From positions 115,628 through 179,627 of the forward strand of contig NZ_LHZV01000063.1 in the NCBI RefSeq assembly GCF_001581005.1: a DNA stretch of 64,000 nt, read 5' to 3'. Below are positions 18,412-27,516 of the stretch, piece after piece. The DNA is from Acetobacter orleanensis. Lineage in GTDB: Bacteria; Pseudomonadota; Alphaproteobacteria; Acetobacterales; Acetobacteraceae. The notes below the pieces were generated by a model that searched no databases, was not told the origin of the DNA, and saw nothing but the letters and a program-made list of their open reading frames with translations. The translations under genes and the position numbers were made by a program. The first letter of the stretch is position 1. Each line of letters begins with the position of its first letter.

Positions 18412-20616
18412 ATGAAAGCCTTTCTCCCGGCAAGCACGCGCGCGCTTTCCGCCATGACATTGGCCAGTCTGCTCTCCACGGGAGCAGCCTTTGCCGCCCC
18501 CACTCCGCTCATGGACGCGCCAAAGCAGAGACCCGCCAAAAAGAAGGCTTCCTTCCCCGCAGCCGCCACGCCCGCCGCCCCACCGCAGACACGTCCTGAC
18601 AGTGCCTATGATGCGCTGACTACCGGCACTCCAACCTATAAAAGCGTGGTGGCTGATCGCGCTGGGTCCGACATTTATGGTCCCGGCGAAATTACAGTGT
18701 TCGGCAACCCACATCGCAACGCGCTGGTAGGTACCTCCACTCTCTCCGCAAATGCTATTTATACTCTGAACAAAAATACGCTGGATGAGGCCGCTAATCT
18801 CATCCCCGGTGTGAACGCAGCCAATACCGGCGGCGCGCGCAATGAGCGCACAATTATGGTGCGCGGGTTCAACCGCTTTCAGGTGCCGCTTATGGTGGAC
18901 GGTATCCGCATTTATCTGCCTGCTGACAACCGGCTGGATTACGGGCGCTTTTTAACCCCTGACATTGCGGAAATTCAGGTCGCCAAAGGGTATGCTTCCG
19001 TTCTGGACGGGCCAGACGCCATGGGCGGCATGGTCAACCTTGTGACCAGAAAACCCCATAAGGCGCTGGAAGGGGAACTTCGCGGCGGCACCATGCTGGG
19101 GCATGATGGCGGCTATTCAGGCTATAACGTGTTCGGGCTGATCGGCACCAAGCATGAAAAATGGTACGCACAGGCCAATTTCGCGATCAATAATGTGGAC
19201 CATACGGACCTGTCCTCCAACTACGAGCCCACGCCCTCACAAGGCAAAGGCAAACGGCTTCTGACAGACTCTCAAGACTGGCGCGTTAATTTTAAAGTCG
19301 GCTACACACCAAACGCGACAGACGAATATACCGTTAACTACACCCGCCAGAGCGGGGAGAAACGTGCGCCCTTCAGCGTGACGGACCCTGTCAGCGCCCA
19401 GAAGGACTGGACATGGCCCGCGTGGGATCTGGACAGCCTTTCCCTAACCTCCCGCACCAGACTGAGCGACAGGCTCACCCTACGTTCCCGCCTGTATCGC
19501 AATACATTCTATAATCTTCTACAAAGTTTTGATAATGCCAACCTGAATACCCAGACCAGACCCAAAGCCTTCAACAGCTATTATAATGACACCGCATGGG
19601 GTGGAAACGTCCGGCTGGATGCGGAACTTTCCCGCAAGGATACGCTGGGCATCGCCTTTTATGGCCGCCGTGACGAACATACAGAGCATGAGCAGGTTTT
19701 CCCCAGCGGGACGTACCAGCCAACCACGTCCTCTGTTGAGGAAAGCTACAGTATCGCTGCGGAAAACGTGTTTCGTTTCCTGCCCACACTGGATCTGACA
19801 ACCGGAGTCAGTTACGACTGGCGCGTGCTGGATCATGCGCAGGGGTATGCTGACGGTATTATCCGCTATCCTACCCGCAACCGGGGCGCTCCAAACGGGC
19901 AGGCCCGCCTGAGCTGGCGGCCGGATAAAATGTCCGAACTGCACATCAGCGTCTCAGACCGTGTGCGCTTCCCCACGCTGTTTGAGCGTTTCAGCACCCG
20001 GTTTGGCGGCGCTGTCTCCAACCCCGGCCTGCGCCCGGAACGCGCACAGAACTATGAGCTTGGCGGTTCTCACATTTTCGGACATATCGAAGTCGCGGGA
20101 GCACTTTTCTATTCCCACCTGACAGACCTTATTGCCTCGTTCCCAGTCCACTATAATGGCGTCACGGTCTCCCAAAGCCGGAACATCAACAGTGGGAATT
20201 ATGCCGGGGCTGAAATTTCTCTCGCTATTCCGCTCCGCAAAAACCTTCTGCTCGGCGGCAACTATACCTATACGCATCAGGAGGTCAGCGCGCCGGGGTC
20301 TGAACCCCGCTATCGGCCCATGGATGTGCCGTCTCATAAGGCATTCGCCTATGTAGAATGGTCGCCTGTCAAAAAACTGCGCTTTGTGCCGAACGTGGCT
20401 ATTTCCTCCAACCGCTGGACCATGAACTCACTCGGCACAACCTATTTCCGCACGGGCCATAACGTAAATATTTCCGCCCGAGTGGATTACCAGATCACAC
20501 CTAACGTGCAGATTGGCGCGAACGCCTCCAACCTGCTGGACCAAAACTATCAGATGGTCGGTGGTTACCCGGAACAGGGGCGCAACTTTTACGTCAATCT
20601 GAAAATCTCGGGCTGA
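18412..20616 (+). CDS. TonB-dependent outer-membrane receptor
   Basis: 734 residues. Signal peptide (~1-28, ending AFAA) and an Ala/Pro/Lys-rich linker to ~60. The plug domain runs ~95-220, with the classical SANAIYTLNKNTLDEAANLIPGV region, RTIMVRGFNRF, MVDGIR and GPDAMGGMVNLVTRKP; a 22-strand barrel follows, ending YVNLKISG. Ligand unknown; the plug resembles receptors for haem/metal chelates more than sugar receptors. Divergent from the secreted protein/di-heme peroxidase operon with only 73 bases between, so co-regulation is likely. Confidence 0.93.
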   Translation: MKAFLPASTRALSAMTLASLLSTGAAFAAPTPLMDAPKQRPAKKKASFPAAATPAAPPQTRPDSAYDALTTGTPTYKSVVADRAGSDIYGPGEITVFGNPHRNALVGTSTLSANAIYTLNKNTLDEAANLIPGVNAANTGGARNERTIMVRGFNRFQVPLMVDGIRIYLPADNRLDYGRFLTPDIAEIQVAKGYASVLDGPDAMGGMVNLVTRKPHKALEGELRGGTMLGHDGGYSGYNVFGLIGTKHEKWYAQANFAINNVDHTDLSSNYEPTPSQGKGKRLLTDSQDWRVNFKVGYTPNATDEYTVNYTRQSGEKRAPFSVTDPVSAQKDWTWPAWDLDSLSLTSRTRLSDRLTLRSRLYRNTFYNLLQSFDNANLNTQTRPKAFNSYYNDTAWGGNVRLDAELSRKDTLGIAFYGRRDEHTEHEQVFPSGTYQPTTSSVEESYSIAAENVFRFLPTLDLTTGVSYDWRVLDHAQGYADGIIRYPTRNRGAPNGQARLSWRPDKMSELHISVSDRVRFPTLFERFSTRFGGAVSNPGLRPERAQNYELGGSHIFGHIEVAGALFYSHLTDLIASFPVHYNGVTVSQSRNINSGNYAGAEISLAIPLRKNLLLGGNYTYTHQEVSAPGSEPRYRPMDVPSHKAFAYVEWSPVKKLRFVPNVAISSNRWTMNSLGTTYFRTGHNVNISARVDYQITPNVQIGANASNLLDQNYQMVGGYPEQGRNFYVNLKISG

Positions 20617-20725
20617 GGCATGTTCTGGCGACATAAGCCGGATCAAAAATGACACCGACGCGGAACTAAGCGCCGTTATAATTAGTGTGTTTGCACAACC
20701 GCCGGACTGAGCCTAAAAATGTTGT

Positions 20726-22168
20726 ATGACATCAGCTCCTCCGGCCCAGACTGCCAGCCTCCGCCCCCGCGCCCTCCGCCATGCTGAGGGCGTGAAACTT
20801 CGCAAAAGCGCCCCCCGCACCCAACAGGCGGAATGGCAGCCCCCCAAACACAGGAAGGACCCTGTTTCCATTCTTGTGGAGCAGGGTACGCACCGCATCA
20901 GTGCGCTGCTGCCGGTCCGCTATGCTCGCATGGCGGTCTCCCCCTTTGCCTTCCTGCGCGGGGCAGCGGCCGTCATGGCGGCGGATCTGGCCGGAACACC
21001 CACCACTGGCCAAAAGGTGCAAAGCTGTGGCGATTGCCATCTGGCCAATTTCGGCAGCTATGCCTCTCCCGAAGGCCTGCCTGTTTTTGACATCAATGAT
21101 TTTGATGAAACACTGTCCGCGCCTTTTGAATGGGACGTAAAGCGCCTAGGCACCTCTCTAGTGCTGGCGGGACGTGAAGGCGGCCTGCCCAACACTGCCG
21201 CCCGCGCGCTGGCCCGCAACATGGCACAGGCTTACGCGCAGGAAATGGCGTATCTGGCCCCCCTCAACCCGCTGGCCGTCTGGGCTGAGCGCATTGATCT
21301 TTCTGCCGCCATTGCCGGCTTTCAGGACAAGCAGGCCCGTAAAAAAGTGCAGAGCTTGCTGGATGCCCGGCTGGAAAGTGCCCGCACCCACTTCGGCCTT
21401 GTGGCGCAGGATTGCGGCACGCCGCGCCTGACGGAAAAGCCGCCGCTGGTAGTCCGCCTGCCGGAGCAGGATGACACCATTCGCGCCGCCTTTGCCCGTT
21501 ACCTTGCAACACAGCCGCCAGAGCGCGCCATTCTGCTTTCCCGCTACCGCTTGCAGGACGTGATCTTCAAGGTTGTCGGCGTAGGCAGCGTTGGCACGTT
21601 CTGCGCGATCGGCCTGTTTTCCACGCCGGATAATGAGGTGCTTCTGCTCCAGATCAAGGAAGCGCAGACCTCCGTTCTGGCTCCGTATCTTGCCCCCTCC
21701 CCGTTCCATAATCAGGGAGAGCGGGTTGTTACGGGTCAGCGCATCATGCAGACAGCAACAGATGCCTTTCTGGGCTGGACACATAGCGGCGGCACGGATG
21801 AGGTGGACGGAGAAACGGGCACTCTGCCCGTCGGCCAGCGGCAGTTTTATGTCCGCCGCCTGAAAGACCAGCGTCTGGCCGCCATTGGTGCAGAATTCGC
21901 GCAGGTCGGTCTGCCTGATTACGCCGTCCTCTGCGGTCGCACACTCGCCCGCGCCCATGCCCGCTCCGGGGACGTTGCCACCCTTTCAGGCTATCTCGGC
22001 GCAGGCCGCGCCTTTGCAGACGCCATTGCCAGCTTCTCCACCGCCTATGCCGACCAGACCAATACGGACTGGAAAGGATTCTGTGCGGCAATTAAAGAAG
22101 GACGGATTTTTGCGCAGGCAGGGGAAACCGCTAAAAAAGCGCCTTCTGACACCAAGAAAAAATCCTGA
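20726..22168 (+). CDS. DUF2252 family protein
   Basis: 480 residues with the DUF2252 signatures: RYARMAVSPFAFLRGAA, MAADLAGTP, VQSCGDCHLANFGSYASPEG, VFDINDFDETLSAPFEWDVKRLG and, later, YRLQDVIFKVVGVGSVGT plus FYVRRLKDQR and GRTLARAHARSGD. The fold is kinase-like by family knowledge; no enzymatic activity is firmly established. Cytoplasmic, no signal peptide. The tail is Lys-rich. Not obviously linked to the receptor upstream (110-base gap). Confidence 0.9.
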   Translation: MTSAPPAQTASLRPRALRHAEGVKLRKSAPRTQQAEWQPPKHRKDPVSILVEQGTHRISALLPVRYARMAVSPFAFLRGAAAVMAADLAGTPTTGQKVQSCGDCHLANFGSYASPEGLPVFDINDFDETLSAPFEWDVKRLGTSLVLAGREGGLPNTAARALARNMAQAYAQEMAYLAPLNPLAVWAERIDLSAAIAGFQDKQARKKVQSLLDARLESARTHFGLVAQDCGTPRLTEKPPLVVRLPEQDDTIRAAFARYLATQPPERAILLSRYRLQDVIFKVVGVGSVGTFCAIGLFSTPDNEVLLLQIKEAQTSVLAPYLAPSPFHNQGERVVTGQRIMQTATDAFLGWTHSGGTDEVDGETGTLPVGQRQFYVRRLKDQRLAAIGAEFAQVGLPDYAVLCGRTLARAHARSGDVATLSGYLGAGRAFADAIASFSTAYADQTNTDWKGFCAAIKEGRIFAQAGETAKKAPSDTKKKS

Positions 22169-22182
22169 TTTTTCTAAAATAT

Positions 22183-22223
22183 CTTGGTAGGGGTTGTCGT
22201 TTTTTTATGACACCCCTACCAAG
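22183..22223. terminator. Long hairpin between convergent genes
   Basis: CTTGGTAGGGGT (22183-22194) pairs perfectly with ACCCCTACCAAG (22212-22223), extended by GTC/GAC after a one-base bulge, with a T7 loop. It lies between convergent genes and probably terminates both, though classical T-tails are weak. Confidence 0.65.
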
Positions 22224-22349
22224 CCTTAATAAAAAATTATCGATCCCATGATCATATGGCACGTTGGCAAAGCGGGAGAAAACGGACTGTCTGCACTATG
22301 GCAGAAGACATGATATCTTGCCCTGATCCAATGGTGTGGCGCAAAAATA

Positions 22350-23033
22350 TCAATTATCATCCTGCCCTGCCCGCTCAGTTTTCCTGATATCCCAATAAAG
22401 AAAAGCAAGGAAAGGGACTGGCCATAAAAACGGAAAACTACCGTGCAAAGCCAGCCCCATTGCAGCAGCCATCACACCCGCAAGAAAAGCTACCCAAGAC
22501 AGCAACGGCAAAAAAATACTTCCTGCGGCAGGGCGTGTAACCCTATCCGGTGCGATACAAGCGCCCATCCACTCCGCAACTCCAGATGCTGCTTTCAGAA
22601 GATTTGTCGTCACGACAATGGTTGGCATAGGGGTGCCCGAAAACTTGGCGATCGTCTCGCCTTGCACACCAAGAAGGACGGGAAGCACAAGAAATTCTCC
22701 CCAATATCGTAAGGCTGAGCCATGAACTGCCTGCGCCAGAACCATGAGGATCGTCATGATCAAAATCCCGCAAGCTGGTGCCCACAATAACCGCAACAAG
22801 CTGGCCAGAGTGGCGGCAAGAAAAAATATGCCCAATGCACCAGTTAGAAGCAGACCGCGTTGCCAGTTGCCACTGATAAATGATGCGCCCATATGCGTCG
22901 TGTTGCCCGTCATCGCACCCGCGAAGAGACCGCCCAGATCGACAAAACTCAGAGCATCGACATAACCCGCGACAAGCCCGAGAATGAATACCCGCCGGGC
23001 GGAAATCGAAACAGGGAGAAGGACAGTCGGCAT
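22350..23033 (-). CDS. YoaK/DUF1275 family membrane protein
   Basis: 227 residues, about six to seven membrane helices. The family signature GYVDALSFVDLGGLFAGAMTGNT is in helix 1, followed by a second-repeat motif around TNLLKAA. Function is unknown across the family. A second, diverged member lies at 44221-44904. Confidence 0.88.
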   Translation of the reverse strand: MPTVLLPVSISARRVFILGLVAGYVDALSFVDLGGLFAGAMTGNTTHMGASFISGNWQRGLLLTGALGIFFLAATLASLLRLLWAPACGILIMTILMVLAQAVHGSALRYWGEFLVLPVLLGVQGETIAKFSGTPMPTIVVTTNLLKAASGVAEWMGACIAPDRVTRPAAGSIFLPLLSWVAFLAGVMAAAMGLALHGSFPFLWPVPFLAFLYWDIRKTERAGQDDN

Positions 23034-23341
23034 TACTCTGACAGTTCCGGTAATAAAAGATAACGTCTATGAGCAATGCGTTCCATGGTCAGACCCTATA
23101 TCTATACAATGATGGCGAACACGCCCACAGCATAACAGATAGGCTCCAACAGGTCGCGCAGGTCACCTGATAGCAGGCAAAGCGCCAACGCGTTTGACCG
23201 ACGACTAAGGAAGAGTGACAGGTCTCCTGCTGGATAAGTTTCAGGGTTCGTTAATCGACTCAGATGAAGGCAGAAAATGCCTGTCTACTTGCCTCATCCC
23301 AACATGACAGGCCTGTTGACAGATAGTTTATTCACTCAAGA
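23034..23341. other. Intergenic region upstream of the DUF1275 gene
   Basis: 308 bases between two minus-strand genes. It must contain the promoter of the DUF1275 gene. No coding frame, hairpin with T-run or repeat was recognised. Confidence 0.4.
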
Positions 23342-24127
23342 TCAAGTGAGAGTCTTGTCGTGCACATTTTTGCTCCACGCCACGATAGAGATCGGGAAAT
23401 AGAAATGGATGCCGTCTGCATCTTCCCATGCCCCCATACCCAAACGATCCTGACCTCCTGCGATGTCCTCTGCAAACAGCGCCTTCAGGGCATTCCAGTC
23501 CTCCGGCGCGACCTGATCTTGCAGATGGGAGGCAAGACGATACTGATGCATCACCACAGGAGATAACCCCGCACCCTCCCCCAGCGACAAGAGTTGAGGC
23601 AGTGTCAGGGCGCTAGTATGCGAAGGATCACGCAAAGTTTCCGCCCGATCATAGCCTTCCTGACATTCTGGTGCCGGGGTGGCGTCAATCACAATAATCC
23701 GGCCACCGGGACGGCAGACGCGTACCATTTCCGCCAGAGCTTTCTCCGGTTCCTGCATGTGGTGAAAGCTGTAGCGTGTCACCACTCGGTCAAAACTGTC
23801 CGCCTGAAACGGTAAATGCAGTGCATTGCCAACATGATATGCCACCGTGACACCCATATTGTCCGCACGCAGGCGTGCCTGTTCGATCATGGCCGGTGTC
23901 AGATCAATGCCTGTAACCTGCGCGCCAACGCGGGCCAGTTCACACGCAACAATCCCGGGACCGCAGGCAACATCAAGCACTTTCATGCCTCTTGTTAATG
24001 CGCAGGCAGCAAGGGTCTGCGCCATGCTTTCCGCTTCCGCGTGAATAGCCAACTCGGCAAACGGCTTCGCCCAGCGTGTAAACTGCGCAACAATCTGAGC
24101 GTCATGAGGTGTGCGAGAAGCAGACAT
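23342..24127 (-). CDS. SAM-dependent class-I methyltransferase
   Basis: 261 residues from the ATG at 24127 (AGGA 6-7 bases upstream); a longer open frame would overlap the divergent regulator. The Rossmann SAM site is VLDVACGPG at 50-58, then GIDLTPAMIEQAR (acidic residue for ribose), GNALHLPFQADSFD, and YSFHHMQEPEKALAEMVRVCRPGG, the UbiE/Methyltransf_11 pattern. Substrate unknown. It is divergent from an AraC regulator 88 bases away, which is the probable controller. Confidence 0.9.
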   Translation of the reverse strand: MSASRTPHDAQIVAQFTRWAKPFAELAIHAEAESMAQTLAACALTRGMKVLDVACGPGIVACELARVGAQVTGIDLTPAMIEQARLRADNMGVTVAYHVGNALHLPFQADSFDRVVTRYSFHHMQEPEKALAEMVRVCRPGGRIIVIDATPAPECQEGYDRAETLRDPSHTSALTLPQLLSLGEGAGLSPVVMHQYRLASHLQDQVAPEDWNALKALFAEDIAGGQDRLGMGAWEDADGIHFYFPISIVAWSKNVHDKTLT

Positions 24128-24215
24128 CTTTATTCCTTTCCTTGTCGATTCAGGATAAAGACGTGAGCACTGGCCGTCTAACGCCATACGGCCAGAAACA
24201 AGCGAATATCGGCCA

Positions 24216-25076
24216 ATGAAAAATCTGACAGCCAGAGAAACACAAAGCGTCCTTGTCGAGAACAGACTGGATGGCCCGGGGAAACCCGGCTTTGCATTCC
24301 GCAATCCCTCGTCAGCCATCTTTTACGACTGGCACGCCCATCCATGCCACCAGATCACATATGCAAGACGCGGCGCAACGCAGATTGAGGGGCCGGACGG
24401 CCATCATCTGTTGCCCACGGCTCATGCCATCTGGATTCCCGCCGAAACACGCCATAGGACCATGATCCGTGATCTGGATGGTGTTTCCGTCTATTTTGAC
24501 CCTGCATATTTTCCGCATAACCGCGTGAACACTATCCAGACATTCCCCATAACGACATTGGTGCAGGAGATGCTGCTCCACACCCTGCGCTGGCCACCGG
24601 GCACAGTAGAACAAACCCCCATTGCCCAGAGTTTTTTCCAGACTCTGGGTATGCTCTGCATGGAGCAAATGCAGGCGAGATCAGACAGGTTTTTCACACT
24701 GCCGCGCGCAACCCATCCGTCTGTGATACGCGCCATGGACGCAGCCCTTGTCAGCCCCGGTCAGGCAAACCTGCCTCTGGCGCTACGTTATGCCGGAATG
24801 TCAGAACGCAGCTTTCGCCGCTATTTTCAGGAAGAAACCGGCATGACATGGCAGGAGTGGATCACTCAGGCTCGCCTCTTCCACGCGGCAAACCTGCTTG
24901 CAGAGGGGCAGCGCGTAACGGACGTGGCCGCAAGTGTCGGTTACGCATCGCTTAGCGCCTTTGCAAAAGCTTTTACCGGCTTGATGGGTCTGTCGCCGGT
25001 TCGCTTTCGGAACTTGCAAACCCTTGGGCCATCACATGACCGCCACGAAAGCGGTAGCAGACAGAGCGACCCATAA
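24216..25076 (+). CDS. AraC-family transcriptional regulator with cupin sensor
   Basis: 286 residues. The N-terminal cupin-like domain includes the metal-type motif YDWHAHPCHQITY and PAETRHR. The C-terminal double HTH (~170-275) includes LALRYAGMSERSFRRYFQEETGM and VTDVAASVGYASLSAFAKAFTGLMGLSPVRFR. It probably controls the divergent methyltransferase and perhaps itself; effector unknown. A strong terminator follows. Confidence 0.92.
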   Translation: MKNLTARETQSVLVENRLDGPGKPGFAFRNPSSAIFYDWHAHPCHQITYARRGATQIEGPDGHHLLPTAHAIWIPAETRHRTMIRDLDGVSVYFDPAYFPHNRVNTIQTFPITTLVQEMLLHTLRWPPGTVEQTPIAQSFFQTLGMLCMEQMQARSDRFFTLPRATHPSVIRAMDAALVSPGQANLPLALRYAGMSERSFRRYFQEETGMTWQEWITQARLFHAANLLAEGQRVTDVAASVGYASLSAFAKAFTGLMGLSPVRFRNLQTLGPSHDRHESGSRQSDP

Positions 25077-25103
25077 AAAAGGGCCTCGCAAGAGGCCCTT
25101 TTT
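25075..25103. terminator. Bidirectional terminator between araC-type gene and pepA
   Basis: GGGCCTC (25081-25087), GCAA loop, GAGGCCC (25092-25098), flanked by A6 and T5, so it works on both strands for the convergent genes. Confidence 0.93.
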
Positions 25104-25125
25104 CGTCATGTAAAGCCAGAAAAAC

Positions 25126-26595
25126 TCAGGCGTTTTCGTAGTTTTTCTGCACAAATTCGTTCAGCAGACGCACACCAAAGCCGGAGGCACCTTTGGGCTG
25201 ACCGTTACGCGGGGTTTTGTTCCATGCCATTCCGGCAATATCCAGATGCGCCCACGGAGTTTCCCCCACAAAGCGCTTCAGGAACTGGGCGGCGGTGATG
25301 GAGCCTCCCGGACGGCCACCGATGTTCTTCATGTCCGCAATGTCGGATTTCAGCATGGCATCATACTCAGCGCCCATCGGCATGCGCCACAGCTTGTCAC
25401 CCGTTGCGGTACCTGCGGCGGTCAGATGGGCCGAGAGAGCATCATTATTGGAGAACAGGCCAGCATATTCATGGCCAAGGCTGATGATGATGGCCCCTGT
25501 CAGCGTAGCGAGATCCACCATCAGCTTCGGTGCAAAACGGTCCCGCGCGTACCAGAGAATATCTGCCAGAACGAGGCGCCCTTCGGCGTCTGTGTTCAGC
25601 ACTTCAATGGTCTGGCCGGAAGCACTGCGCACAACGTCCCCGGGGCGCTGGGCCGTGCCGGACACCATGTTTTCCACCAACCCGATCACACCAACAGCAT
25701 TCACTTTCGCCTTACGGCCAGCAAGCGCGGTCATCAGGCCGGTCACGGTGGCAGCACCAGCCATGTCTTCTTTCATTTCTTCCATGCCCGCTGCGGGCTT
25801 GATGGAAATGCCGCCGGAATCAAACGTTACGCCTTTGCCAATAAAGGCCAGCGGGGCTTCATCCTTCGCGCCGCCATTCCAACGCATGATGACGGTGCGC
25901 GGGGCGTTCGCACTCCCCTGCGCCACACCCAGCAGCGCACCAAAGCCGAGCTTTTCCATCTCGGCCTGCTCAAGCACCTCAATCTCAAGCCCAAGGCTGC
26001 GCAGAGTCGTAACACGGGCGGTAAATTCTTCGGGGTTCAGGACGTTGGCTGGTTCCGTCACCAGATCACGCGTCAGGATTACGCCACGCGCCACAGCGGC
26101 CAGCGGCGCAAAAGCGGCTTCTGCCGCGGCCACGTCTGCCGTCAGAACCGTTACGGTAGCCAGACGGTGCTTTTTCTCAACAGCCGGTGCGCTGTGATAG
26201 AGTGAGAAATGATACGCGCCCAGCACGGCACCCTGCGCAACAGATGCAGCAAAGTTTTGTGGCACATTGCCCAGCGCAACAGTCGCTTTTTCCTGCGCGC
26301 TCAGCGCAGAGGCCGCAACGCCACCAGCGGCTTCGGCTTCCTTCGCGCCAAAAGCGTCCAGTTTGCCAACGCCCACCAGCACAATGCGGGAAAAGCCAGC
26401 GCCCGGTGCCAGCACAACACAGGTAGAGCCGTCTTTGCCGGTAAAGTCATCTGCTTCTGCCGCGCGGCTCAGCGCACCGCCGGTCGCCTTGTCAGCCGCG
26501 GCGAAAATAGCGGGACGATCCTGCCCTTCAGCCAGCAGAAGAGCCAGTGCCCCGTCTTCTGGCAGGGTTTCGGGAGAAAATGAAATCTGAAGCAT
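25126..26595 (-). CDS. pepA: Leucyl aminopeptidase (M17)
   Basis: 489 residues from the ATG at 26595 with GGAGG 9 bases upstream. The C-terminal M17 domain has the di-metal set: Lys254, Asp259, Asp277, and NTDAEGRL at 334-341 (Asp336, Glu338, catalytic Arg340); Lys266 is the second catalytic-site lysine. Cytoplasmic hexameric peptidase that removes N-terminal residues; PepA in some bacteria also binds DNA. The N-terminal domain is divergent, as usual for the family. Confidence 0.95.
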   Translation of the reverse strand: MLQISFSPETLPEDGALALLLAEGQDRPAIFAAADKATGGALSRAAEADDFTGKDGSTCVVLAPGAGFSRIVLVGVGKLDAFGAKEAEAAGGVAASALSAQEKATVALGNVPQNFAASVAQGAVLGAYHFSLYHSAPAVEKKHRLATVTVLTADVAAAEAAFAPLAAVARGVILTRDLVTEPANVLNPEEFTARVTTLRSLGLEIEVLEQAEMEKLGFGALLGVAQGSANAPRTVIMRWNGGAKDEAPLAFIGKGVTFDSGGISIKPAAGMEEMKEDMAGAATVTGLMTALAGRKAKVNAVGVIGLVENMVSGTAQRPGDVVRSASGQTIEVLNTDAEGRLVLADILWYARDRFAPKLMVDLATLTGAIIISLGHEYAGLFSNNDALSAHLTAAGTATGDKLWRMPMGAEYDAMLKSDIADMKNIGGRPGGSITAAQFLKRFVGETPWAHLDIAGMAWNKTPRNGQPKGASGFGVRLLNEFVQKNYENA

Positions 26596-26739
26596 GATGG
26601 CTGGCCTCCATAAACGTCTCAAGCTTTATACCTACCTTGGGTACGTCCCGCCTCGCCCCTTGGCAAGAGCACGGCAGGGGCACTCTTAAAAAAACTGGCA
26701 GGGCATGACGCGCCGCCGTTCCTAGCGTATGGTGGCGGA

Positions 26740-27510
26740 ATGAACACCCATACCGATGCAGGCCTGCTGGCTCTTGCCGCCAGACTGGCGGATGAAGCCG
26801 CCGAAATTATCCGCACCATCCGTGCGCGGGGTTTTGAAACGCTGACCAAAACCGACTCCTCCCCGGTGACGGAAGCGGACCATGCGGCAGAAGCCCATAT
26901 CCTCAAAGGTCTGCGCGCGGCTGTGCCGGATATTCCCGTGATAGCCGAAGAAGAAATGGCTGCTGGGCTGCGCCATGCGGTATCTGACACCTACTGGCTG
27001 GTGGACCCGCTGGACGGCACGCGGGAATTTGCCGCCGGGCGGGATGATTTTACGGTGAATATCGGCCTTGTGCGCGGCGGTCGCGCCGTGCTGGGCGCCA
27101 TGGCTCTCCCCGCTTATTATCAGCTTTATACGGGGGGCGTTGGTCTGCCTGCTGAACGCCGCGATAAAAACGGCACCACTGTGATCCAGACCCGCACCCC
27201 GCCACCTGAAGGGCTGAGTGTTCTGGCCTCCCGCCATTATGCGGATGACCCACGCCTATCTGCCTGTCTGGGCGAGCGCCGCGTGGCCTCCGTGGGCAAT
27301 ATCGGCTCTGCTGTAAAATTCGCGCGCGTGGCGGAAGGGGCTGTGGATTTTTACCCCCGCCTTGGCCCCACCATGGAGTGGGACACCGCAGCGCCACAGG
27401 CTATTGTGGAAGCCGCTGGCGGTCACGTCACGCTGCTGGATGGTAGCCCGCTGCTTTACGGCAAAGCGGACTGGAAAAATCCGCCTTTTATCTGCACCGG
27501 AAAACTCTGA
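26740..27510 (+). CDS. cysQ: 3'(2'),5'-bisphosphate nucleotidase
   Basis: 256 residues of the inositol-monophosphatase superfamily. Metal-site motifs: EEEMAAG near 70-75, DPLDGT at 89-94, and EWDTAAPQAIVEAAGG near 210. CysQ hydrolyses PAP to AMP, recycling the by-product of sulfate assimilation. The following sua5 gene begins 6 bases later, then a coiled-coil membrane protein gene overlaps sua5, so three genes form one operon. Confidence 0.92.
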   Translation: MNTHTDAGLLALAARLADEAAEIIRTIRARGFETLTKTDSSPVTEADHAAEAHILKGLRAAVPDIPVIAEEEMAAGLRHAVSDTYWLVDPLDGTREFAAGRDDFTVNIGLVRGGRAVLGAMALPAYYQLYTGGVGLPAERRDKNGTTVIQTRTPPPEGLSVLASRHYADDPRLSACLGERRVASVGNIGSAVKFARVAEGAVDFYPRLGPTMEWDTAAPQAIVEAAGGHVTLLDGSPLLYGKADWKNPPFICTGKL

Positions 27511-27516
27511 GTTTCC

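Noticed and set aside
25217..26205. Two overlapping plus-strand frames of more than 300 codons opposite pepA
   Set aside because: Antisense to complete pepA with its catalytic motifs; high-GC strand artefact.
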